The position numbers were made by a program, and so were the translations under genes. The notes beneath the pieces are model-generated. The model saw nothing but the letters and a program-made list of their open reading frames with translations. It was not told the origin of the DNA and made no database searches. A stretch of DNA of 64,000 nt, from assembly GCA_019633425.1 (NCBI GenBank), contig WSUB01000025.1, positions 62,001-126,000 of the forward strand, in the 5' to 3' direction. Source of the stretch: Tulasnella sp. 424 (Eukaryota > Basidiomycota > Agaricomycetes > Cantharellales > Tulasnellaceae). This document shows, piece by piece, positions 11,801 to 23,539 of this stretch (positions are counted from its first letter, which is position 1; the number at the start of each line of letters is the position of its first letter).

Positions 11801-12421
11801 TTTCCGTGGTGGCAATCATAGTAATACTTTTCGTCGAATGGTCGACCTCCACTGTGAGCTTGTAGTAGGCACAGCATCGATGGATTAGCATCCGATGATA
11901 CGTGCTAGATGAGCTTAGGCTGCCTCTGGGATTTGGCTTGGTCGCACTGTCAATGTGGTGGACAACGGTGATCAGGGCTGTGTCTTCCTCGAGATTCCAT
12001 GTAGAAGGCCGACCAGAGTCAGGCGAGCCACAACGTACCTGCGTTCGTTGATTAGATTCTCCATGGTATCTGCAAATTTCAGGACCTGGAGTCGGTCGCC
12101 TGGCTTTCGCAGGGCTTCGACTACGCTCTCGTCTAGGTCGTCTGGGGCGTTGATCATAGGAGCTAAGCCATTCTCAGGAAGAGAGATGGCGGGAGAGACG
12201 GCACCCGATATCCTGGAGTCGTCGGCTGATGATGTGATAGATGGTGATACCGGTGGTTCACCAGCGAGTGCTGGCGCTTGCGAAGGGGAGTTGGTGGTGG
12301 CCCCGGTGGCTAAGGTGTAGGGTGGGCTTCTAATCGATGCTGTAGCGTTCGCCGCATGGGCGTAGCTTGGAGTGCCGGGAGATTGTTGGATATCCGCCAT
12401 CGACATAGTGGTTGACGCCAT
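8894..12421 (-). CDS. R3H and SUZ domain RNA-binding protein with long Pro/Gln-rich region
   Basis: Likely cytoplasmic RNA- or ssDNA-binding protein. Exons on the minus strand, 12421-12039, 11925-11794, 11641-9631 and 9577-8894, join in frame to 1069 residues. The R3H domain spans roughly residues 105-170 (LQVLKFADTMENLINER, then TYHRMLIHRCCAYYKL, with the Arg-x3-His pair HRMLIH preceded by YHR). It is followed directly by a SUZ motif, KRISELLPQEPVSLPTFKIM RR. Residues about 240-280 form a charged helix (ERQAEYEMARSRIFSDLDQR). The middle is a Pro/Gln/Asn/Tyr-rich prion-like stretch (10100-10900). The C-terminus has FPPLPGVVNG and SVALYDPKNPALGK motifs. The ATG at 12421 is the first in frame in exon 1; an open stretch to 12490 begins with GTG and was not used. 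Similar fungal proteins are poorly characterised. Confidence 0.85.
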
Positions 12422-13133
12422 GAATGCGTTAGAGCGGGGCGGAGGAAAGGTGCGTGTGGAAGGTGGCAGTCTACTTTGAAAGCTGGTCACTGATAGCTTT
12501 GTGAAGCTCTTGAATTAGCCGAGATACTTGAAGTTAGCAAAGGCTTGGGAGAATGCCGCGGAAACGGATAGTATGGAAGGCGGACGAGCAAAGTCGGATG
12601 CACTGGCTGCCGCGATGGATCCGCGGGATGATGATGGTAGCGAAGTCGAAACGAACAGGGGGGAGATAGTTTAAAGAGTTAGCAACGATGGTCTGGTGGT
12701 CCCTTGTCAGGCAGATGCCATACGACGTTCCAAACGACGAGGAAAGTGGGGAGAGGGCCGAGGTGGGTCACAGAAGGGTTATGGTGGAAGGAAGGGAGGA
12801 TTCACTGCCAAACGCAAAAGTCCTGGAACAAACACAAGCCTCAAGTACACCTGCCCATCTCTTTCCTGACGAACCACCAGCCTGCCTCTCAGTACGTTGT
12901 CGTGGCCTTATGTTACTCGCAAAGCAATGGAGCGTATTCTTACCGGTAGTACGTATATTCGAAGAGACGGTGAATAACTTCGCATTCATAAAACTCGCAC
13001 TCCGCGGATGCCTTCTCAAGACCTCCCCGAGCCAAGTCATCAAGATAGGCTGGAACTACACAGTAGGTTCCGAGCTCTTTTGTGGATAAAACCCCCGAAA
13101 CGACCTCGTTGTCCCCCTATGCTTGTTGCTTTC
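12422..13133. other. Upstream region of the R3H gene
   Basis: Promoter and probable 5' untranslated sequence of the minus-strand R3H gene. Open frames here are short, overlap on both strands and have no recognisable domain. Confidence 0.45.
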
Positions 13134-13560
13134 AATTCACGTATCTTCCCACTCCGAATGACTATCGGTGGGTAGAATATCCCCTTTGGATATGACATAC
13201 AGATGCTTCGGGTTGCTAGCTTGAGGAAAGTATGCTCTATTGTGCCAAGGAATTAAATTCGAACTCGTCGCAGTTGCATTGGGCGTGGACACTTGCGGAA
13301 CGAGCACCCGGGGTTTCCTCCCAATTGCAAGCCCTATATCACGAGCACGTTGGCGGAGTCTTTTGATCAACTCGAGGCGTGTGCCCCTTGCCTAAACCCT
13401 GGCCTCTTGTATCAATGCACTCAAACCTTCCACCAAACTTTGGATACGTGTGGTCGCCTCAAGAACAAGCGTCCAGGCAACATCGAGAACCTCCGGCGAC
13501 TCCGGTATAGCCGCAACGATTTTCAGCAAATTCACCGTGCACACCATATTCTCGCCCATG
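13134..13560 (-). other. Possible unrecognised small gene or gene remnant
   Basis: The minus strand carries two protein-like segments: one beginning ATG at 13560 (MGENMVCTVNLLKIVAAI, followed by LVLEATTRIQSLVEGL, then TAG), and one with KRLRQRARDIGLAIGRKP, PNATATSSNLIPW and SKGDILPTDSHSEWEDT, ending at 13137. The order and spacing suggest two exons of one small protein or two halves of a broken one. I do not recognise the family. No Kozak, promoter or splice pair was convincing. Confidence 0.25.
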
Positions 13561-14225
13561 TAGAGCGTTCCCTAGTGTCGGCACTAATGAGACGCACTTC
13601 CTGTGTGAGTTCTTTTGAAATCCAGTCTCGCCAACGAGTATTACTTTCGCGTTTCCGATGAACCGAAGACTTCTAGCACCATTATTTTAATCTCTATTGC
13701 ACTGGTATCGCACTGAAAGCTAAAGACACATTGTATAACCAAACTGCCGATGAAGAATTTGCCGTAAATGTACAGTAGCATTAAGTCCCCTACGCCATCG
13801 AAATATAGACCAAATATTACCTTTCCCCACATTGATCACCTCTTTCTTAGGAGAGGCGCGTGTAAACATGTGTAGCAATGCCAGTAGCCATGGTATTTGG
13901 TGGAAGCAAAACGTCTAGGCCCTCCATTTCTGGCCAGAAGGTCCACCCGTAGATCCGCTGATTAGTAGTCACGTGCCCGTTTCCCTTTCTCAGGGGTCTC
14001 ACGGTTCACAAGTCGCTTCAAACCTCGTCTTTCGCGCCAATCGCCTCGTGAATTTCAAAGGCGTCAATTGAGCCATCGAACCTCGAGATAACTTTCGAAA
14101 CGCATGAAAGCTGTCGTATCAATATCCTATTTCAAATATGACGGCTCGTATCGTTTCAACATTCACCCAAAACACAGTCTGACACACACCAAACGCTCCA
14201 GGATTCCACTTACTGCTACCTACAC
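13561..14225. other. Intergenic stretch
   Basis: Moderately AT-rich spacer between the doubtful minus-strand remnant and the gene at 14226. No repeat, RNA gene or supported coding exon seen. Confidence 0.4.
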
Positions 14226-14983
14226 ATGACACCCGCTCGTATAGCGGCTATGGACTACTTTGACGAGCTTGAACAGAGAAGCATCGTCGGGAGAGTTGAT
14301 GAAGATGGCGCGCCGCTTCGGGTTTCTTCCTTGTTCTTGCGATTTGCTGATACGCGTCCTTCGACCCCGCATAGAAATTGAAATTCCCTACGGAGCCATG
14401 CCGCCGGATCCTGATGACGGTGACAGTCAGTAAATTCATGGCGATCCGTGATTCAGGATTGCTCAGACACCCGATATCCCAGATCTTCCCTCGCATATTC
14501 ATCCGTCATTCCCGTACGGCAACCCTTTCAAGGACAAACATTTGGTGTCAACGGCGTTTCCGACCAACCCTTACTCCACGCGGGCTCGGTTTGAGGACGC
14601 CGAATTTGAAGGCGTTGGCCTAAAGAGCAAACGGCGGTGGAAAGATCTCGGTCTCGACATGCTTCTTCCGGCAGACCCAGTAAAGGACGAGGAGGAAAAA
14701 GCCAGGGCTGCGAGGAACTCGGTTCACACATCCTCAAGGAGACAGGGTAAGTCCTCTGTGCAGGTTCGACACTACTTTCACCGACAAGCGAGTTCGAATC
14801 TCAGCTGGGGGGCAATCGTCCGAACCCTCAGCCACACAGGATGAAACGCAGGAAGACGATGAAGACGATGACGATGAAGTAGACGACCTCGATGGAGAAG
14901 ATGACGAGCCTCAGTCCGACGATGGAAGTCCTGGGGACGCCGCAGATTATGATTTGAGCCAAGCAACACCTCCAATTGCTTGA
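14226..14983 (+). CDS. Unrecognised protein with acidic C-terminal tail
   Basis: Begins MTPARIAAMDYFDELEQ, followed by SIVGRVDEDGAPLR. It continues after one or two small introns with MPPDPDDGDS, QTPDIPDLPSHIHP, PYGNPFKDKH and KSKRRWKDLGLDMLL, and after a further intron near 14745-14790 ends in a strongly acidic Asp/Glu tail (EDDEDDDDEVDDLDGEDDE) and a TGA at 14981-14983. Roughly 210-220 residues. The protein-like composition and repeated short Pro motifs support a real gene, but I do not recognise the family and no catalytic motif is seen. The acidic tail suggests a nuclear or chromatin-associated partner; that is a guess from composition. The first intron, near 14318-14375, has no good donor in the expected phase, so the middle of the model is uncertain. 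Confidence 0.5.
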
Positions 14984-15203
14984 AATATAGGTCCAGAACA
15001 TGAGTGCTGTTTCCCTTCAACGGGTTTTGGTGTGCAGAACCCCGTTATGGGATAACGAGAACCGCCCACCTCGCGCCGAAACCCGAAAAGTATTGCATTA
15101 GTACGTACGGATACTTCCTATCTCTCAGCAACTGGACGGATTCAATAGAATTAATTTCGGTCGCCTGTGCGACAAGCCGAGACAATCGACTGCCCGAATG
15201 GAC

Positions 15204-15211
15204 TATATATA
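15204..15211 (+). promoter_or_regulatory. TATA box of P450 gene 1
   Basis: TATATATA 46 bp upstream of the ATG at 15250. Confidence 0.5.
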
Positions 15212-15249
15212 TGCCCTCAACCACTTGCTTTGAGAATCACCGCCCCGGC

Positions 15250-17677
15250 ATGGCTATCCCAAACCCACCGACCAGCTCTTTGATCGACGTTTCCTTCATT
15301 CTTCGAGGCCAGGAACTCCTGGATAGTCTCCCTTACTCTCGATGGCAGGTTGCTGGCCTCACAGCAGGGGGCCTCGTGTTCTACCAGATCTCTAAGGTTC
15401 TTAAAATGTGGTGGATCGACCCCTACTTCTCTCCTCTCAAGGACATACCGGGGCCTGAGACCTACGAGAGTATTATTTGGGGTAATTTCAAGAAGATCCT
15501 TTCGACGCAGAATAGCGTCGTTCATGAGGAGTGGTTCGAGAAGTACGGTCATGTCATTCATTACAGGACCTTCCTTTTAGTGAGCCCGTTTCTTTGAGCG
15601 TTAAACTTGCGGTTATGCGATACTAACCAACACGCGCTGCCGTTAGTCTCGCAGGCTTGCAACCAAAGATCCGAGGGCGATTGGGCATATTCTGAACCAC
15701 GCTTATGACTATCCGAAGCCACCACAAATACGAGAGGGGCTGCAAAAGCTGTTTGGACACGGTAATTGGACGCGTCTTAATACGTATCGAATGTGATTCT
15801 AACTGGTAGTTTGGCCTTAGGGCTGCTCTTCGCGGAAGGTACGCTCTCTGTCGATTGCCTTCCCAGCTAGAACTCTGATGTAATTGATCCGCCCTAGGGG
15901 ATGATCATCGCCGACAACGGAAAATAATGAACCCGAGCTTTGGCCCTGCCCAGATCCGAAACCTATTACCTGTCTTCTACGACAAAGCAAACGAAGTGAG
16001 TTGGTACACTCGTATTATATTTCCATTGGATTGGATGCGCTTATGCGCGACATGCATCTTTTCAGTTAAAAGAGATCTGGCTTCGCCAAATCGAGGACAG
16101 CAGCTCCAATGGTGTCGAAGTGGACGTGCACATTTCGCTCACTCAAGTGACTTTGGATGTCGTTGGACTCGCGGGCTTCGGCTACGATTTCAATTGTTTG
16201 GTGGATGGGGAGAAGAACGAGCTCGTCCGCGCTTTTCTGGAGCTTTTCACTCCACCGAAAAGTTTGCCTCTCCTAGACTTGATGGCCAACTGGTTCCCTA
16301 TTCTAAGGCGCATCGTGAGTGCTTTACCTAGCTTCTCCGTTCTTTGCACGGAGTCTGGAACTGATTTATCGTGTCCGACGACGATAGCCCACAGAGAATG
16401 CGAGGAGAGTTGGTCATGGCAAAGGTGTCATGCAACGCATTGGTCGCAAGCTGCTTGATGAGCGGCGGGCCGCCATTCTCACCGAAGTCGTTGGTGGAGC
16501 GGACGCTGTCGAGAAGAAATCCATGTCTGGAAAGGATATTTTTTTCGGTCATGAGTGAGTCGGCCGCGGTGGGGCTTGCGAACATGTTCTTTCGACACTG
16601 ACGCCCATGACCTCAAGTTAAGGCCAATATGGCGAAGGATGTTAAAGACTCGGAACGTATGACGGATGAGGAAGTCATCGACCGTAAGCTGCTTCCATTG
16701 ACTCTGCATACCCTTGATTGACGAACCATGCCGTCTCCCAGAGATAGCGACGATAGTCATTGCCGGTCACGAGACGACGGGCACTTCCCTTGCGTGGCTG
16801 TTGTACGAGCTCTCCCGACCTGAGAACCAGCATATTCAGTCCACGCTTCGGAAGGAGATTCTGTCCGTCCCCAACGACCGTCCCACCTTGGAAGAGCTCA
16901 ATGCCCTTCCCTATCTGGACGCGGTCGTTCGCGAGAATTTGAGGAAGAACAGTGTTGTGGACGGCACTATCCGATGTGCGGAGCACAACGACATCATACC
17001 TCTGGCTACTCCGTTTGTTGATAGAAACGGCATAGAAAGGAGTGAGATCAGGTGAGTAATGTGACCACGCCCGCCACTTGTCATTAAGCTCCCGTTCCTG
17101 TGCCAAAGGATCAAGGCAGGCGAGCAAGTTTTTATCAATATTGCCTTATTGAACAGGGACAAAGCTATTTGGGGGGACGACGCCCTTGAGTTCAAGTACG
17201 TCGCTCCTGCGCCACGATGGATGTCAAACTAAGTACTCTGCAATAAGTCCAAGTAGGTGGCTGGATGATAATTCTCGGACCAAGTCTATCGAGTTGCCCA
17301 GCATCTTTTCGAAAATGATGACTTTCCTGGCTGGCCCACGGGCATGTGTAGGTCTTCACGTTTCCGTACGCAATCAATTCCAGGAAAATAAAGCGCTTGA
17401 CGTTCCACAGATTGGCTATCGTTTTGCTTTGATGGAAATCAAAGCCCTTGTTTTCACCATATTCCGCGAAATTGCATTTGAACTTCCCAGTCCCGCCCCA
17501 CGCATCGAAAACGGACCAGCGTAAGTTATACTTTGCATTGCAGCCTAGAGCTTCAACTGACATGCCTTAAAACTACCTCGGTGGTATAGGCTAATTACTC
17601 GGCCCATCATCAAGCAAGCCGACGGGACAAGCGAAAACACGATGCCTCTGGTGCTTAAGCTGGCTCAACATGAGTGA
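15250..17677 (+). CDS. Cytochrome P450, array gene 1 (possible frameshift)
   Basis: Heme-thiolate monooxygenase, expected in the ER membrane. The N-terminus has a hydrophobic anchor (about residues 35-58) and the Pro-rich hinge LKDIPGPETYES. Later come the micro-exon 15821-15838, the oxygen-binding helix AGHETT (16762-16779), the K-helix ENLR and the heme loop FLAGPRAC with its Cys at 17345-17347, then IGYRFA after an intron. The usual PERW is PSRW. The intron after GLA found in genes 3-10 is missing here, as in gene 2. At 16539-16545 a run of seven T shifts the frame relative to all paralogs; six would give KDIFSVMS before the usual donor. Unless a weak GTCATG donor at 16547 is used, this breaks the protein. 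About 12 exons and 565 residues. The first and most diverged of the array with gene 2. Confidence 0.82.
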
Positions 17678-18212
17678 TATTGTGAGGGCTCCGGATTGAT
17701 TGCCCGCCAATGCTGGTGTTCCGTTGTATAATGATGGAGAACTAGTTCCACCGATGTATGTGTTCGCGTCACCCTTGTCCTTCCATATGCAATGAACGAT
17801 GCTCATGTCAGTCAGCTGTTTGTGAGGGAACATAGAGGGAGGGAGTCACTGGGGAAAGATGGTGCAGAATTGCTGCAATATCCAAGTGCACAGCAGTCAT
17901 GCACATTCTTCGCGGCGCTCGCCACACGGCAACGAGGACACAGAAGCCGAGGCTGGATGGACCCGAGCTAAATTTAGCACCGGACATATCGCATCTATCG
18001 GTCAACTCCCCGGTGCGGCGATCTTCCCGCGTCCACAGCGCAGCCCGCAAGGACGCGGAAGCAGTCCGTGCGGATATCAACCCGTTCATGATGGAGTTTC
18101 TCCCTGAGGCTCATCTCTTCTGGGCGAAGGATAAAAAGGGAGCCTTGGCTTGGCCTGGTATCCCAACTCAAATCTCATCCCCTTGCAAACCTCACACCTA
18201 AACAGCATCCCA
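17678..18212. other. Intergenic between P450 genes 1 and 2
   Basis: 3' flank of gene 1 and promoter of gene 2. A possible TATA-like ATAAAAAG is at 18131. No repeat shared with the other P450 spacers was seen. Confidence 0.45.
18131..18138 (+). promoter_or_regulatory. TATA-like box of P450 gene 2
   Basis: ATAAAAAG 82 bp before the ATG at 18213. Confidence 0.4.
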
Positions 18213-20627
18213 ATGAACACATCGACCAATAGCTTCCTCCTTCCTGACGTTCCCGACGCCTTTCGTTATCTATTTCTGAAGGTTGCCGGGATCGCCGCTG
18301 GAACCATCATAATTCTCCGCATCTCCAAGCTCGTCAAGCGATGGCTTGTTGACCCTCGATTTTCTCCATTGAAAGACATACCAGGACCTGAAACATATGA
18401 AAGCGTTGTTTTTGGCAACCTGAAGCGGGTTATGCGAAACCAAAGCAGCATCGTTCATGAAGAGTGGTTTGAAAAGTACGGTCACGTTATCCAGTTTAGG
18501 GGTTTTCTCCTTGTGAGTTCTTCGTATTTATGCCCTTACTTTGTAACCCGTCTCATTGCGTTGTTGCTGATCCCCCGCTCCCTGCTCAGTCACGTCACCT
18601 GGCGACGAAAGACCACAAGGCCCTGGCTTACATTCTCAACCACGCGGACAGCTACCCCAAACCACCCCAGATGCGACAAGGATTCCAAGCAATTCTAGGC
18701 AACGGTAAGCTTATCGACCTATTAGCATATCGAGGATATTTTGGACTCACCCTGTTCCGTCATATTGAACAGGTCTCCTCTCGGTTGAAGGTCAGTTCTC
18801 ATTTCTTCTCCTTATTATAATATATCAACTCACCTTATTCGGTATACAGGAGAAGACCACCGTCGGCAGAGGCGCATAATGAACCCCAGCTTTGGTATGG
18901 GTCAGCTTCGTGATTTCATGCCCATATTCTACGAGAAAGCCTACGAGGTCCGTCTGCGATGCCTCCTGGGGTCCAGCCGCGAAGTCGAAATTCTGATATA
19001 TTCTTTAGTTGAAAGATACTTGGGTCAGGCAGATTGAAGCGGGATCAGCCCCTGAAATCGACGCCGATGTTTTGCATTGGCTTAACCGGGCGACCTTGGA
19101 CATCATAGGCCTTGCCGGGTTCGGTTATGATTTCAACAGCATCGCCGACGGTGAAAAGAACGAGCTCGGGAAAGCCTTCGCGAGGCTTTTCACTCCTCCT
19201 AGCCGCCTCCCTATTCTGGATGTGCTAGCAGAGCGGATCCCCATATTGAGAATTATTGTAAGAGAGCCGTAAATGAAGCTTCCCAGCTAGTGGGGTTATT
19301 GATCACTGCCTCTCTTCATTATCTGTAGCCCACAAAAGATTCTCGTATAACTGCCGAAAGCAAGGAGGTTATGGCCCGAGTGGGACGGCAACTTGTGGAA
19401 GAGAAGAGGGCGACAATCCTAGCCGAAGCAAGTGTATCAGGAAATCTTCAGAAGAAAGAGTTCAAGGGGAAAGATATTCTCTCTGTTATCGGTAAGCTAT
19501 ACTCCACAGCCTTTAACGATCTACGCTGATAGGGTACTTGGCAGTCAAAGCAAACATGGCCACTGACGTGAAAGATACAGAGAGGATGTCGGACCAGGAG
19601 GTCATAGATCGTGAGTTGTACTGCTCGATTTGATAACCTCGCCGACCTCAACAAACTTTCTCCGTTGTAGAGATATCGACGATGCTGGTTGCTGGCCACG
19701 AGACGACGAGCACGACGCTTTCGTGGCTGTTATACGATTTAGCCAATCCCAAGTATGAGTCCGTTCAGTCCAAACTTCGAGAGGAACTGCTGTCTGTCGA
19801 GACGGAACGTCCCACTATGGAGGAACTTAATGCCTTACCTTACCTTGATGCGGTGGTGCGGGAAACCCTCCGCAAGAATAGCGTTTTGGATACTACATTC
19901 CGAATTGCTGCCAAAGATGATGTGATCCCTCTCACGACGCCTTTCGTGGATCGTAGAGGCGTGGAGCGAAAGGAGATCAGGTGAGCAAACAGTGACATGA
20001 ATACTGTCTTTGTGGCGCCCTAACATGATCGTTCCCTGTATTGTAGAATTAAGAGAGGAGAACAGATTTCCATCAATATCACCGCTGCGAACCGCGACAA
20101 AGCTGTATGGGGCGAAGACTCGTTCGAATTCAAGTACGTCTCTTTTCCTCGAGAAAAGTGGGAGGCTACCTTACTGAGATGGAGTCCCTTTAGACCAGAG
20201 CGCTGGCTTGGAGAAAATGCCCATTTCAAATCCTCAGAAATTCCAGGTGTCTATTCCTCGTTGCTGACTTTCCTGGGAGGCCCGAGGGCATGCGTACGTC
20301 CTCGACTTGACCAGCACTCCGTGATGCCCTGAAACTAATTCCATGCCTGCGATTTCTCAGATTGGCTATCGATTTGCCCTGTACGAGATGAAGGTCATCA
20401 TTTTTGCTCTGCTCCGCCATGTGGCTTTCGAACGACAATCCCCGGAACCCCCAGTTGAAAAAGGTCCAACGTAAGTCTATCCCACAGGCATCTCTAAGTT
20501 TCAGACGGACCCTGACCGCTGTTGGATATTTGTGTATAGACTTATCACTAGACCAATCATCAGGGCAGCTGATGGCTCCATCACAAACACAATGCCTTTG
20601 AGCGTGAAATTGGCCCGTGTCGGATGA
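18213..20627 (+). CDS. Cytochrome P450, array gene 2
   Basis: Intact P450 frame across about 12 exons. Landmarks: hydrophobic anchor FLKVAGIAAGTIIILRISKL, hinge LKDIPGPETYES, exon 2 with HLATKDHKALAYILNHADSY, micro-exon 18773-18790 (its product reads GLLSVEG instead of the usual AEG), and EDHRRQRRIMNPSFG. Then GLAGFGYDFNS without the intron seen in genes 3-10, AGHETT at 19691-19708, ETLR, PERW, and FLGGPRAC with the heme Cys at 20291-20293. The stop is at 20625-20627. Closest in structure to gene 1. Its last exon and about 230 bp of 3' flank recur downstream of gene 3, showing that it, or a close copy, was the left end of a past duplication. Substrate unknown. Confidence 0.9.
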
Positions 20628-20840
20628 AGTCCTCAACCATGGGAGGTTTATAGACTGGGACCGAACAATATCTCAGCATACCTTTTCAGAATGTGTAGTA
20701 CGCTATGTTCTCCATAATCATATAGTCGATTCCTAAGGACACCTTGTTATTGAGGCATGAGGATAGTGACGTTAAGGTTTGCGCAGTGGCTTCGTGCTGA
20801 GATCTTTCAACCTTCGCACGGCTTGTGAGGGCCGCGCCGG
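20585..20840 (+). repeat. Duplicated 3' end of P450 gene 2 (copy 1)
   Basis: The last coding bases of gene 2 and its 3' flank, beginning at aatgcctttgag, match 23540-23780 closely. Both carry the stop in a gtcggatgaagtcctcaacc context and both run into the promoter of an A-type P450 gene. Confidence 0.75.
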
Positions 20841-20989
20841 GTGTGCCAGGACATAGTATCGGGCATTGGGCCGAGGCTTCCATGGAAGATGCCGGCCACT
20901 TGCACCAATCTCCCCTGAATCGTCATAAATACTCCGACAGAGATTGGCTCGAGCTGACAGCTTGCTCCCTTGCCCCTTTCCTCGCCTCG
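20628..20989. other. Intergenic between P450 genes 2 and 3
   Basis: Holds the gene 2 3' flank (repeated later at 23560-23790) and the gene 3 promoter, with CATAAATA at 20924. The promoter half is closely similar to the 80 bp before gene 4. Confidence 0.55.
20924..20931 (+). promoter_or_regulatory. TATA-like box of P450 gene 3
   Basis: CATAAATA 66 bp before the ATG at 20990; the same box stands 66 bp before the ATG of genes 4 and 5. Confidence 0.45.
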
Positions 20990-23473
20990 ATGTCCGTTTC
21001 ACAGATTTGGGATAGCCCCATCGTTAAGCAAGTCCAGTGCTTGCTCGAAGATTCTCCATACGCAGGATGGCAGATCGCAGGAGCAGTAACCGGCTCCTAC
21101 GTCGCGTACAAATCAATTAAACTCCTTAAGTTGTTACTCGTTGATTCGCTGTTATCTCCGCTGCGTAACCTTCCGGGCCCCGAGTCCTATGGAAGTATTA
21201 TCTGGGGCAACATGGGAGAAGTATTCAAAGCGCCGCCTCTTGCTTTACACGAGGAATGGTTCAACAAGTATGGTCATACTATCATGTATCGGGGGCTTTT
21301 TCTGGTGAGGCAATATTGTGATACTTGTGTCCCAGGCCATTTTATACATATTTTTCATGCGACAGACCCCTCGACTTTCAACAAAAGATCCCAAGGCAAT
21401 GGCGCACATGGTGAACCATTGCTACGACTATCCCAAGCCACCTCAAATGCGTGTCATGCTTTCGACCATATTTGGAAAAGGTTCGATGCTTGCAGTCATC
21501 ACTGTCAGGTCTCCATTTGGCTAATTTAACGACTTATCTACTAGGTGTCCTGTTCGCAGAAGGTTCGTTCACCCACAAAACGCGTTGATCTTGAGGGCTG
21601 TGACGACCTATGCTCCCCTTTTACTAGGTGAAGATCATAAACGCCAACGCAAGATTATGAATCCCTGCTTTGGTCCTGGTCGGATCAGAGACCTTATGCC
21701 TGTGTTCTACGACAAAGCTTTTGAAGTAGGTATATGTCGTTCCGCTGGCGTCGTGAACTTAACAGGAACACTGCACCCCTCTCTTAGCTCCGCGACATCT
21801 GGATACGTCAAGCAGCGGAAGGGGCGCCCGATGGAGCGGAGATTGATGTGTTAGTCTGGCTCACACGGACGACTCTTGACGTCATTGGTCTCGCAGGTGA
21901 GCTCAACGACCTCTCCTCACCCTCTTTGAAAACTTTGTAAACGCTAGGGGTGCAGGCTTCGGCTACGAATTTGACACGTTGGCAAATGGTGAAAGGAACG
22001 AACTCGTTCGAGCCTTTATGGAGTTATTTTCTCCCAATCCGAACAATGCTCTTAAAGTAGTTCTGGCGAGCTGGATTCCCATTCTGAGATGGATAGTGAG
22101 ATCGTCTCTGCTATGCGTTTCAGCCCTGCTGCGCGTACTGAAAGGCTTTCACTTGGGTTTGGAATAGCCTACAGAACGTGGAAGAATCACGGCTCAATCC
22201 AAAGCCATCATGGATCGTATCGGACTTCAACTTGTTCGGGATAAGCGCGACGCAATTGTAGCCGCTTCGAATGGTGGCGCTAGTGTCGAGAAGAAGACGG
22301 TCGAAGGTCGAGACCTGCTCTCCGTGCTGAGTGAGTACAAGAGCAAATGCAGACCGGAGCACCAGTTCTGAACAGGAAAGAAACCCCAAATTCTAGTCAA
22401 GGCTAACATGGCAACAGATGTCAAAGACTCCGAACGTATGAGCGACGAGAAGGTCATGGGTCGTACGTCTTTCCGCCAACTATGTGTCTTCTGCCCACGG
22501 GCCTTAGTTATCTGTTGCAGAGATCTGTACGATGCTGATTGCAGGTCACGAAACGACTGCCACCTCGATCACCTGGCTTCTGTACGATCTGGCACTGTCC
22601 CAGTACCAACACGTACAGACCAAGTTGCGAGAGGAGCTACTCACCCTCACGAGCGAGTACCCGACCATGGATGAACTGAGCAATCTTCCCTACTTAGACG
22701 CTGTTGTACGGGAAAATCTTCGTTATAGGAGCGTCGCCGACACGACGGTCCGCTGCGCGAGTAAAGACGACATCATTCCCGTCTCGACTCCTTACAAAGA
22801 TCGGAATGGGATTGAGCGGATGGAGTTCAGGTAAGCGAAAGCGATTCTTCCGGCCAGAATGTGACTTATAATGTTGCGGCTGCCACAACGTGCACGTCTT
22901 TAAAAGGATTGCCGCCGGAGAACAGATTTTAGTTCCTATCGGTTCAGTAAACCGTGACAAGGCAATCTGGGGGGAGGATGCTGGTGAATTCAGGTAAGCT
23001 CGAGAAACCCCACCTTCTAGGAGAGTATCTGAATATCATATGCGTAGGCCGGAACGCTGGCTCAACGGGAACAGTCACCCACGAAGTGCCGAAGTTCCCG
23101 GTGTCTTTGCTGGAGTGCTCAGTTTCCTCGGTGGTCCGAGAGCATGTGTAAGCATTTTGTTGATGAATATTCGTGGCCCGAATTCCTTGACTTTGGATTC
23201 TGCTCCAACACAGATCGGTTACCGTTTCGCCCTGATGGAAATGAAAGCGTTGATTTTCGCTCTGATCCGAAATCTTTCCTTTGAATTACCCGAAGACCCT
23301 CCACTCATCGAGAAAAAGTCACAGTAAGTCCTTGAGGTTAGAAACGGTGAGTTAGATTCCTGATTGTACTATTCCACGTCGCCAGGATTGTCACGCGCCC
23401 TGCCATTCGGCAAGCTGACGGCAAGTACAAGAACTCAATGCCATTGAGGGTGAAGGTTGTTCGATCGGATTAA
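20990..23473 (+). CDS. Cytochrome P450, array gene 3 (subfamily A)
   Basis: Frame is open in all exons I can trace. It starts [16 protein letters not shown], with the membrane anchor [19 protein letters not shown] and the hinge [13 protein letters not shown]. The order is exon 2 [16 protein letters not shown], micro-exon 21545-21562, [45 protein letters not shown], the I-helix AGHETT at 22541-22558, [15 protein letters not shown], and FLGGPRAC with Cys at 23145-23147, then [15 protein letters not shown]. The stop is at 23471-23473. Very similar to gene 4, so the pair is a recent tandem duplication. The duplication carried the promoter and left a scar of gene 2 sequence 65 bp after the stop. 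Confidence 0.92.
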
Positions 23474-23539
23474 CTGTTTGCTTCGGAGTAATGGATGCGT
23501 GGGATTGTAGTAGATCCTCATGCCATTTAGACTCACAAA

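Noticed and set aside
12422..12490. Upstream extension of the R3H protein
   Set aside because: The open frame begins with GTG at 12490; the first in-frame ATG is at 12421.
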